Of a stretch of DNA of 64,000 nt, positions 11,747 through 21,911 are shown one piece after another; position 1 is the stretch's first letter, and every line of letters begins with the position of its first letter. A program made the position numbers and the translations under genes. Under the pieces are notes generated by a model that had not been told where the DNA came from, ran no database searches, and saw only the letters and a list, made by a program, of their open reading frames with translations. The stretch comes from Udeniomyces pyricola (Eukaryota; Basidiomycota; Tremellomycetes; Cystofilobasidiales; Mrakiaceae), in contig BCIK01000005.1 in the NCBI GenBank assembly GCA_039545295.1, positions 779,142 to 843,141 on the forward strand, read 5' to 3'.

Positions 11747-14700
11747 TTAGAGGTAGATGGGTAGAGTAACGGCATTGACGGATTGAACGTCCTTCCAAGA
11801 CCACGTCACAAGCTCCTTCTCGTCTATTGTTCAAAGGCGACAAGACGTTGTAAAGGCGTAAGTACGATATGACAGAGAGAGAAACGAAGACGGTGCGATC
11901 CCTTCTTCACTGACCAATCAAGAATTGCAAGGGCATTTCGACGAGATGACCTTTGATCCCCGCGAGTTTCTCCTTGACCTGACGGGCTGAGAGCGACCGA
12001 TCGGCGACGTGCCCAGCGGCGATGCCTTGGGGGATGAATTTGTGGTAGTCGGCCCATGTCCGCACTTCGTCCGATGGCGTCGTATGAAAGACTTCGTCGA
12101 AGATGCGCCGGTTGTCGCGGGCCGTACGGTTCCAGAGCTGACATGGAGTGGAGAGCGATTCGACATAGAAAAAAGAGAAGGGGGGAAAGAAGCGAAACAA
12201 GATTTTTCGATCATTGCGTTGGTCAGTCACAGAAGAGAATGAAATCAACACAATAACGCAGAATCGTCTTCTTGTGATCGAAGCCGGTCAGTCCATTATC
12301 CGGCCAGCCCGAGCGAACAGATGGACAGACCTCTTGGAAGTCATCAGAGAGCGGGTCCTCAATCATCCGGTCAACCTCCGTCTCGAGGAAATCGGTGTGC
12401 TCGTGGGGCGAGGGCAACATCTCGGCCTTGGGAGGGTTCTCTCCCCCAGGATGAGTGCCTTGCGGTGGGAGCAACCCCAAGTGCTCCTTCCTGGAGAAGA
12501 ACAAGAGAAGGGAAGTGAAATTTAAGTTTATCAAATCCAAAAGATCCTCGTCAGTATCACAAACGATGCCACAAGGTCAAACGTAAAGTCTAAAGAGCGA
12601 GATGAGGATTGTGACAGAGAGGGAGAGCAAGACTAACATAAGCTGATGACGCCAATTGGCCGCGAATCGAGACGATTCGTACTTCTTCCCATCCATCACT
12701 GGAGGTATCGGATATGAAGATCGGTCGGAAATTGATCAGCTCCTCTTGTCTCGTTGGAACCGAAACAGTCACAGAGATTGAGAAGAAGGGGAGAGGGGGG
12801 AGGGGAGGGAAATGAGACAAACTGGTCTCGAAAAGATCCATATCCTCGACGACAAGAGCAATCTCAGAGTCTGCGAGCCAACAGAACGAGTAAGTGACTG
12901 TGTACAGTACAGCGGAGACGAGTGCTAGCGAAATTAGAAGAGAGAGGTGGAGAATTTGGGACTTGCCTCGGTCTCCGTTCATGCTTCGGTCGTTTAAATT
13001 GGCGGAGCCACAGATGACGCCTGAGTGATGGTGAGTGTAAGTGCAAAAAGTCAAAATGTGATCGAAGAGATGCATCATACGGACAGTAATAGTCCATGGG
13101 GGTGGAAGATCATGCAGGGGATGTTGAGGATTACAAAGAGCGACGTAGGGTGATGGATGACTCACGGCGATCATCTACGATCATCCTGCGCATCACAACC
13201 CGCAAGGAAGACGCGTCAGCGGTAGCGCGTCTGATTTGAGAGCAAATCGAATGAATCGGACTCACAGCTTTGAGTGAATATCTGTTTGAGGCAACCGAAA
13301 AGCAAAAGAAATTAATGCGTCAGTCACAAAGTCCCTCAACAAGCACCTCATCCCTCTCGCTCGCTCCCAGCCTAGCCATCTCGTCCAAGACTAACTCACA
13401 GCAAAGCTCCGAAACGAACGCCGAGACCTCTTCACTCTCGCTCGCAATCCAAGTCGTATCCGCCAAGGGTGTCTTATCCGCCAATGCATGTTGACAAACG
13501 TTGTCCGCCACGGATCTATCATCTCGTCGTGCACCATCTTCGAACCTGTCAAACGAGATGAAGCCCATTCACATCATCACGGAGACACTGTCAGGAAATC
13601 GTTCTCTTGGTACCGTCACATTAAGAAGCAAAAGCAAAAAAAGAAGGGAAGAGAGGAAAGGGTACGTTACCGCTTGATGACGTCCAACGCATCGTCCACC
13701 GTCTCGGGCATTTTGACCGTCTTTTTAGTCTTGCCACCTTCGGATGCCTCCATCTGGTTCACCTCCCCTTTCTCATCGACGGGAACCTGGCACCCCAAGC
13801 GGTTTTGTCAGATCATCTTGCTGCATCACTCACATGTGTTGTTAGGAAACAACACATGGAATCTCGCTTTTCGACGAATGAGAAGGAAGCAAGAAACAAA
13901 ACTCACTTTGATGTTGACTTCGACAGCTTCAGCTGGTCCAACCGAATCTCCTCCCACCCATACTTTGGCCAGCGCAACTTGGGCCTCGTGGAATTGGACC
14001 CCAGACTGTATCAAACACATAGACGGGATGCAACGCGATAAGCGAGTGAGCGGAGAAAGCCAAACCCTTGGTATCATTTGCTTGTCGAACGAATCAAGAG
14101 GACTGACGTTCTTTTCCATTTCTCTGATCAGGGACTGAATGAGTAAATTGGGTGTATGGAAACATAGAAAAGGAAGAGAAAGGAAAAGAAGAAGAAGGAA
14201 ACAAGAGGTAGCTTTTTAGTGGCTGCCAGATGAACTAGTGGATGCCGGCTCAAACCCTTACTGACTGCGGGTGCATTAATTCGATCGTAACATCTCAGGT
14301 TATAGAACCGAATGTAATCCATGGGTTCGAAACCTGCTTTAGCGATCTGCTCCATGATGGAATGACCTCCTCGGTTGATGGACTTGTACTGGGCGTCCAT
14401 GATACATTTCAAGCCGCCTTCGGCGGAGAGATCGCCTGGGAAGGCGGCTGTTGCAAGGGAGCCGGTGAAGAGTGAAATATACAGATCAGGAAATATTTCG
14501 ATCTACAAAGTACGTATAGTTTGGAAACTATAAAATATCACTTACGAAGCTCGGGAATGAGGATAATGATCTAGATGTTGAGGATGGGAGGACAAAGTAA
14601 CAGTATCAGTGACTCGCCGTCTCGCTCGACGGTCACACTACTCTTCCCATTCAGTCTCAAAAATAGCATAGCATAGGCCAGGGAGTCGCACCTTGAACTT

Positions 14701-17700
14701 CTTGCCTGACCTAGCGGCGCTGAGTACTCGGTTCACGATCGCTGCGCCGACCATGTTGAGGACCGGCCCGTTACCCTCCTCGGTGTTGGCTGAGAAAAGA
14801 TTCAAGAGAAAGCCAAGGGGAAACCGAGGCAGTGGCGAAAGAAGAGGGTCAGTCTAATGAAATCTTGCTGCTCAAAAAGAGTCATCTTGGATACGTACTA
14901 ATGAAGAACTGCGCGCTCGCCAGAATAAACACCACATCAAAGTCAGCCAAGTCACGAGGATAGAGTAAAGTTAGATGGGCTGGCCAAGAAATGCAGATGT
15001 GGAATATGACCGACCTGGTTCTCAATGTAGATAAAGTGATTGGCTTCGAGAATCATCTGGATGTACGCCCGCTGGATGGAATCTGTACAATCGAAATCTC
15101 AGCTTATTGGTCACATCATGTACGAGCAAGGTAGAGGCTGGAAGATAGAGACTCACCTTCAGTCAAGATACCATGCGCCCAGTCTCCGGAGCTTCGGACA
15201 ACCTGAACTTTACACGTGCCTTTGGGCACTGCTTCACCCGCACGCGCATGCGTCGACGGGTGGAAGTGGTACGGGTGGGCAAACGAGCGGCCACGCTTTA
15301 AAACGAGAGAGACCGAAGGAACACAGCCAACCTTAGCCTAAAGCTTGCTATTAGAAACGAGGCCCATCGTGAAGAAAAGCAATAAGGGTGACGTACGTCC
15401 AGCCAATCTTGGAGATGAGGATGTTCGCGCCGCCGCTCGGCTCGCTCAGCATTGTCCGCCTCAACTTCGGCGTCGCCCCGTCGATCTTCAAAGCAGTCAA
15501 CGGGGGCACTATAAGGTGAGGGTAGCCCAAGCCAGTCGTAGTCATCGTCGTGTTTGCTGAGAAAACAATGGATGGGTTTGAGGGAAGGTGATCAAGGGGA
15601 TAGGGCCAAGAGCGTGAGTAGGCATCGCTACCACATTCGAAGACATATCGGGAGAACGAATGCTCACTACTTCTGGTGTTTGATACTGAAGGCATAGAGG
15701 ATGATCAAGATACACGATGGATCGTGAGTTGGCGTGTGGAACACTGTTCCTCATCTTTGGGCGGTAACGAGATAAGAGTCAAAGGGTCCACTTACAAGTT
15801 CCATCGCTCAACAAAGTGCTGCGTAAGATCGACGACGGCTGGCCCAATAATGGTCATCGACGTATCGTGCCTACGCCGATGGGCACGTAACAAACGTATA
15901 CAACAATCAGTGTGTATTCTGCAAAAGCGTGATGTCGACCAATGATCAGAAGGGAAGCAATGTGGTGGCCTACCAAGGCATTCGTGCGACTTGTGTGATA
16001 TCTACCGCATTCGAGACGTAGTTATCCACGTTCTGGAAATCAAGGACTCGTGCCTGTAGAAACCAGGAAAGGTTAGTGAAAAGCGTTCATGATAGCGTTT
16101 CCGAGGCCCATGGCTTCAAACTGACATTGTTGAAATCCTGGCCAGGAAACAAAGTCGTGTGGAAATTGGTAGGGTGAACGTCTGCTAAGGGACTGCAAGC
16201 AGGAGGCAATCAAGTCAGATATACAGCGTCAATGGCGACTCTGGGTTTGCATCAGATTGATGAAGCAAAGACTTACTGATCGTGTGTGCTGATTGACCGG
16301 CGAAACACAAGTACCATCAGTCATCATGGGAACAGGCCCACAAAACATGGACACACTTCTGAATTCTGCTAAAACGTACTCCCATCGACCGAAACACAGA
16401 TCCAATCCTCCAACGGTGGCTCGGGTAGAATCGACGATCCTGAACAAGGATCGAGTCAACCAAAAGTGAGCGAGTACATTCAACAGGCCTAACCCTGCGG
16501 CCAACTCGGACGTCTTTGTGGGCTTGAGGTCAACCGGCTCAAAACTCACGTCATCTTTTCGTGATGCGAGAAAAACAGGGTGACATCTCCACCGAGATGA
16601 TCAGGGTGCCTCGTGACCTTAATGTTTTCGTGCAGATCTTCGAGCCAGTGCTTTGTGTGTGCACTTGCCATCGACATTGCTTGAGTGACCTCCTTGTATA
16701 CAATGATGCTGAACCCCGGACAGAATTGAGAGTTAGAGGACGACGAGTGTGCGTGCCAGGATGGCTTTGGATTTTCAAGAGGGACTGACTAGATCCTGAC
16801 ACCCTCCTCAGCCTTTTTCTTCAGCAATCGATCGAGTCGATACTCTGGATACTGGGCGGGTGGCCTTCGAAGGTAGAGTTCTGGCGTCAGCCCTGTCGGC
16901 CGCAGCGCATGCAAAAGTAAAGGTGGAATCAGCAAATGCTTTCCAAAAATTCTCCGATTGATGGGAAAGTAGCAAGCAGGAAAGAGAACAAATAGAAAGA
17001 GTAGAAAAGCAAAGACGGCCTTGATCCACTCACACCAATCAAGAATCATGATGCTTTCTTTAGCTTCCTCCATCATCACGGACGCCGCCCAAAAGAAATC
17101 ATGTCCATCTACATGGCTTCGGACCACCTTTGGACGAAAATCGTTCCGGGTCAGTGTCCAGCAGATCAGTAAGAGAGCAGAAAGTGGATCAGCTGAGCTT
17201 CAGTTAAACCACGCGACCAGAGGGTTCTGATAAACCGGACGCGTGTGACTGACCGAATTCGACGTCTCGGGCGCAAACGAGTTGAACCGATGGGAATCGC
17301 GAATCTTCTGGTTCTGACGGTCAATCTCTTGTTCGTGAGCTGAAGGATGAGGAAGATCGTGAGGTATCAGCAGGCGTCATCTGGCTGGTAGCTGAGGGAA
17401 CGAGTTGAGGGGCAAAGAGGCGCGTGCAGCGGAGGACGTGACTCACCTTCATCATGTCGGTGGTTTGGATTGATGGTGGTCTGTACATCATTACGTTATG
17501 TCCCGACAAAGTTGTCGCGCCAGTGTAGATTTGAATATGTGCAACGATTATGATCAAGGTGGGTAAAGCAAGACCGCGCGTCTGTCAGCATACAGTGCTG
17601 CACGCTTCGGCTCCTTCCGGCTTCTTTCGCCTCGTTGTGGTTTGGCTGAAGACTCGCCTTGATCTGCGTCTTGAGCATGCGCATGTGATCAGGCCCGAAG

Positions 17701-17980
17701 ATCTTGGCTTTGGCTGGATAGAAAGGAAAAATACAACGTCCGATCCCATAGATACAGGGCGAAGTGACGTCAGATCGGGAAGGTCTGAGGGAGCCGGGGT
17801 TGGTTGAGCTGAGAGGGCCAAGGAGCAAAGATCAAAGATAGCCGGCAAAGCCCCCCCCCCCCCCGTTGGATCGAAGGTGGAACAATGGAGTGGATGGGGT
17901 CGAAAAGGGAAGATAGGGAAGGCGGACGGACTCTTGATGGAACCGGTGAGGTCCTTCATCTTGTCTTTGAAGTGTGACAT
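11747..17980 (-). CDS. PLD1: phospholipase D with two HKD motifs (Spo14/PLD1 type, no PX/PH domain)
   Basis: Thirty-two exons, all phase-consistent, give 886 residues. Starts: 17980, 17713, 17480, 17339, 17127, 16892, 16708, 16439, 16288, 16192, 16053, 15870, 15685, 15556, 15337, 15082, 14908, 14789, 14570, 14447, 14134, 14005, 13786, 13545, 13281, 13185, 13020, 12870, 12698, 12490, 12137, 11823. The enzyme hydrolyses phosphatidylcholine to phosphatidate and choline. Landmarks: ILDWWLTPELYLRRPP, first HKD H190-E-K192...D197 followed by GGLDLCFGRW, FPGQDFNNARVLDF, GTCKVQVVRSSGDW, FIYIENQFF, YKSINRGGHS, second HKD H670-S-K672...D677 with CGSANLNDRS, and a C-terminal GHLVEMPL segment. No PX or PH domain precedes the catalytic part, unlike yeast Spo14. 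Exons of 10, 12, 15, 16 and 20 bases occur. Two introns appear to start with GC (17657 and 12966). Confidence 0.93.
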
Positions 17981-18481
17981 GGCTAAGGGGACCGACGAGT
18001 AGGGGTAGGCGATGGTGGGGGGATGATTACTGTAGATGGTCGATGGCTGGATGCACAAGGTTTGGAATGGGCCGGGAGGGGAAGAGTCGAGAGACGCCTG
18101 CGGATTATAATTCATGCTGATGACTGCATCGGCTAGAATCTCGCCTGCATGATGAGATTCATCAGATCGACCATCATCGTATGCGATATTGTGATCTCCA
18201 CCATGCCATCTACGTATATACATCACCCAAGTCATCATATTCATCTGCTCGCACCACCAATAGCAGACCGCACTCAACACATCATCCTCACAGTCGTCCT
18301 GCGCTTAGAGAATGCAACTGCAGTCAGCCTGCCGTAGCGGCTGCCGGTAGCGAGGTTTAGCTTGGCTTATGAGCTGTTTTTTCTTTCTTTCATCCTTCCT
18401 GTTCTTTCGATATTGCCATGATCGTGTGCCTCCTGAGCCTCAATATCTTCTCTTGTTTCCATCTGTACCACCCTCCAACTA
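17981..18481. promoter_or_regulatory. phospholipase D upstream region
   Basis: About 500 bases between the phospholipase D start and the end of the next minus-strand gene. The frame of phospholipase D is open upstream on the minus strand to about 18280, but that stretch resembles no known N-terminus and I read it as leader and promoter. Nothing else is seen. Confidence 0.4.
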
Positions 18482-19726
18482 TCAGATCCCCGCCCTGTCC
18501 ATCCACATCTCCAGAATCTGTCACGACCAGCGTACGTAAAAGGTTCAGACGAAAGTAACACACAAGCCAGGGCGAAACACTGGTGAGCAAGCGGCGACGA
18601 CGTATGGGCGCTTGGATATCTTAGACTAAAATGACCAGCTATCCTTCCAACCGGTCTAAGGAGGAAGAAAACACACTCACGTTCCTAGCCTTGTTAGATC
18701 CCGACCCATCGACGTCACCCTCGACTCTCAAACATTCAACCCTTCCACCAATGTCCTTTCCAAGTCGACTCTCTTTGAACGCCTCCTCACCCTTCTCCCC
18801 AAGGACCATCACACCAATTGGGAACCGAGGTTCAAAATCAAATTCCTTGGGCGGCGTCGGAAGTTGGAGGTTCGGAGAGGAAGTCAGGGTCGCGGGGGAT
18901 GCCGGGGGATCCAGGAGGAAGAGAGCCGAGCAAGGGTGGGAAGAGATATAGTTTTGAGCGACGAGGGAAGACGCGGAACGGGCTAGGAGAACAGGAGGGA
19001 AGATATGGGCTGATAGCCTGATCTGCTGAGCGAGGACTGGAGATGTGGCCAAAGGCCAAGGGAAAGGAAGCAAGTCGTCAGATGATCATTTCCTACGAAA
19101 GAACCTCCCACGATGGGTTCGTCCATGTCAGATGTCCGTCTGTATGTAAAGAGAAGATCTTACTATCGGTCATGTAGTCCAGCAACTTTTCCGTCGTCTC
19201 TGGCATCTCGGCAGGGGGAGCGATGTCAATCTCAATGCAAGTGAAACCTTTGGAAGCAAGCATCGAAGTCCAATCTGTCCAGTCCGTCGCATCGGAAGTC
19301 TTGTCCCATTCGGCTGTCGAGAGAAAGACGAGGGGAGTAGGAACCTCTCGCGGGGCCTGTCAATGGGTTGGCGAAGGAGTTAGGACGGACAATCGGGAGC
19401 AGCGGCGTGATGATGAGGAACATGGAAAGTTCAGCCATTAGGTCTGGGTAGGATGGAGAAGTAAGCGAAGCATGCGAGAAAAAGAGTGGGACACACGAGG
19501 GGAGATGCCTCTCGGACGAGATAGCGCTTGACGGACGAGCTAGACTGTCGCGAAAGCGAGGAGGACGAGAATATGCCAAAGGAGGATAGGGCTTAAAACG
19601 ACACGATAGTTGTGGTGAGCGTTTCGTAGTCGGCCGGTTCGGATGAAGGTTACATGGATGGATGGGTTTACCCAAGGGTTTGAGTGACCTGTTGAATTGG
19701 GAGAAGAAGGAACTGGAGCCGATCAT
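18482..19726 (-). CDS. small alpha/beta-hydrolase-like protein with a mitochondrial-type N-terminus
   Basis: Proposed exons are 19726-19672, 19591-19497, 19356-19164, 19036-18681 and 18517-18482, giving 244 residues. The first 50 residues are rich in Ser, Phe and Arg with almost no acid (MIGSSSFFSQF, then SSSSLSRQSSSSVKRY), as in a mitochondrial targeting peptide. The body reads like an alpha/beta hydrolase: a first strand PLVFLSTAEW, a second strand GFTCIEIDIAPP, a nucleophile-elbow-like LLARSASSLVAQNY followed by SALFLLDPPAS, and a later strand PIGVMVLGE. The elbow has Ala in place of both usual Gly residues, so catalysis is uncertain. The last exon (ILEMWMDRAGI then stop) is the least certain part. 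An extra exon between 18517 and 18681 cannot be excluded. I cannot name a substrate. Confidence 0.6.
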
Positions 19727-20003
19727 GATGTCAAGATGTGTTTGTGAATGGTGTTGGGTCGGATGATGGGACGAAATGAGGCCGGAGTTGCACGAGATTG
19801 TTGATGATGAGTGATGATCGATGATCGATGACGTGTCGTATCATCTGGTTCGTAACTATCGGTCGATTCACGCCCACGACTGAATATACTAACAACGATT
19901 CTAGTGAACACTTGTCTTTCTCACTCTACAGTAGTCTCTCTCTATCTCTCTTGACTCGCTAGCCGATTCCTCCTTACCTCTCAACGCGTTCTGGCCAGTC
20001 ATC
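19727..20003. promoter_or_regulatory. divergent promoter, hydrolase-like gene and RWD gene
   Basis: This 277-base gap separates two divergent starts. It contains ATGATGATCGATGATCGATGA-type short repeats near 19803-19832 and a CT-rich stretch at about 19925-19950 just upstream of the plus-strand start, as is common before fungal start codons. Confidence 0.5.
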
Positions 20004-21462
20004 ATGACCTTCACCTCACCAGAGCTCCTCGCTCAGCTCTCGACTCAGCTCGATACACTCGACATGTTGAGGGCCATGTATCCTCTTCCTTCTGAACTTC
20101 AAGTCCTCCAGCCTTCCGAATCCCAACTCTCCCTGCTTCGCATCTTCATCGACTCCAATGGTCCCATCCCAACATCGCTCCCTTCCTCTCTTCGGCTTAT
20201 CATCCGTATCGACATCTTCTCTCCAGCTCCTCAGCCCGAAAGCCAGCTTCAGCAGCAGCAGCATCCGACCAATGGCGAACCTTTCACCGTTGAGCTCGAA
20301 GTATCCCTCCCTTTCGTCATCGATGGGAAACCAACGCTCTATCTTCGCCAACCGAGCTGGATGAGCAAATCAGCATATGCAGAAATGATTGAGCTTTTAC
20401 CCGCCAGTGATAGGCAGCTCGAAGAAGGCCAGGGATCGGTTGTCGAAGACGTTTTGGTGCTGGCCGAGGCCCTAAGGGAAGAAGGAGAGAGGTTCACCCC
20501 CACTCGAGACGTTGAGCCAGCTTCAACGACAGAAGAGGAATTTGACCCGGATGAGATGGGTATGGATCGGGTCTGGTTCTGGCTGTACGTTGATGGGTCG
20601 TTCGGACCGCTTTACCGCATGCGCATTCGATATATTTCGTGGTGTACACCGGCCACATACCTAACCAATCGATATCTGTCGGATCCAACTTCCTTGACTA
20701 TGTCGACACTCTTTATCGTCTTGCAGACCGTCTCTCTCGACACGTGAAAAGCGGAACGACATCACCACGGGCGCACCGACATGGAATTTGACTGGCTTCG
20801 TCCTCGCAGGTTCGTGAATGGACAATCAAATCAATATCCATGCGCTTCTAGCTAGTCAGCCGACGCAGAATCGGGCAACGATTACAATTCGAGCTAACCA
20901 TTATGACTTGGTCTCGCAGGTAAACCTGGAATCCTCTGTTTGGAGGGATCTCCAAGAGGTGTTGATGCATTCATTGCCTGGATGAAGGGTGTCTCGTGGG
21001 CGGATATTCCCTCATTTCAGGTTCGTAATGCCCTTTATTGTCTGTACTGTCGGTTTGGGTCGTGCTCGATTGCATACGAGCGTTCTTGGCTCATTCTGTC
21101 ATCTTGGTTCCTGTTCTTCTTCTTTTTTTTTTTCGTTTGTCTCCATCAGAAAAAGATCACGGAACGTCACCGGGAGATTGGAATCACCGAACGGTTGTTT
21201 GAGGGCATGACAGAGATCACCGACCTCATTGAGCATCGAGGTTCGATTGATCGTTTATCCTCTGCCATAAACGTTGTGGACCTTTTGTTTGGTTGCTTAC
21301 CATCGATCGACATGCTCTGTTTACTTGTGTGCTCTGACCGATGGATTGACTACACATATAGGCCATCATGGCAATCGTGGGGAGATGGGACAGGTCCGGA
21401 GTTGGATCGAAGAGCGGGGCGTCGGCTCGGAAGTGTTGGGCAAAGTGCTCAACTTGGGATGA
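20004..21462 (+). CDS. RWD domain-containing protein (RWDD2 type, RWD plus DUF1115)
   Basis: Five exons: 20004-20584, 20727-20809, 20920-21020, 21150-21240 and 21362-21462; 318 residues. The first exon carries an RWD domain: an N-terminal helix with LDMLRAMYP, strands including FTVELEVSLPF, the YLRQPSW segment and helices ending before an acidic linker. The remaining exons encode the C-terminal DUF1115 part that defines RWDD2-type proteins: VWFWL, LTGFVLAGKPGILCLEG, WADIPSFQKKITER and the closing GEMGQVRSWIEERGVG. The cellular function of this family is not well established. RWD domains generally mediate protein-protein contacts, as in Gcn2. A (GAT)n run of ATGATGATG follows and overlaps the stop. 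The gene lies upstream of SSH4 in the same direction, with 449 bases between them. I chose the ATG at 20004 because it precedes the conserved RWD start directly. Confidence 0.88.
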
Positions 21463-21911
21463 TGATGATGATGATGTGCTATATGGACGTGGGAAGCATC
21501 GTGCAAGCATGAATATAGACATACGCACTAAGGCGGAAATCTAGACGTTGGTAGACATTGATGTGAAGCGAGCTATATATCCAGTCCTTGTAGCTGACAT
21601 GCAAACTCTCATCTGCAGACGGGACGGATAAATGCGCGTCACAATGGGTGGCATGGCTCAACATGGCCCATGATCTGATGCATGATGGGCGCCATCCTTC
21701 CCGACTCCCTCCCTTGAGCGATTGGTAACTGCAGCAGCTACACATACATCACCCGCCCGACCCATCCATCACTTCCATATCATCCATCAGTCCATCTGCG
21801 CCTTGCCATCCTTCCTCCTATCCATCCATTCATTCTCCAATCCCAACGTTCTCCACCTCAACACTCTCACCCATCCATCGAGACGCGTTCGCCATCACCC
21901 TCACCGCCACC
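21463..21911. promoter_or_regulatory. RWD gene 3' flank and SSH4 promoter
   Basis: No gene seen. From about 21745 to 21911 the plus strand is rich in CCATC and CATCAC repeats, ending in the strong start context CCACCATGG of SSH4. This C/T-rich run looks like the 5' leader. Confidence 0.5.

Noticed and set aside
14320..14345. tRNA-like GGTTCGAAACC T-arm
   Set aside because: It lies inside a phospholipase D coding exon and no acceptor or anticodon stems surround it.
17981..18280. Upstream extension of the phospholipase D frame
   Set aside because: Open in frame but without resemblance to PLD N-termini. The ATG at 17980 fits the family start and the first intron.
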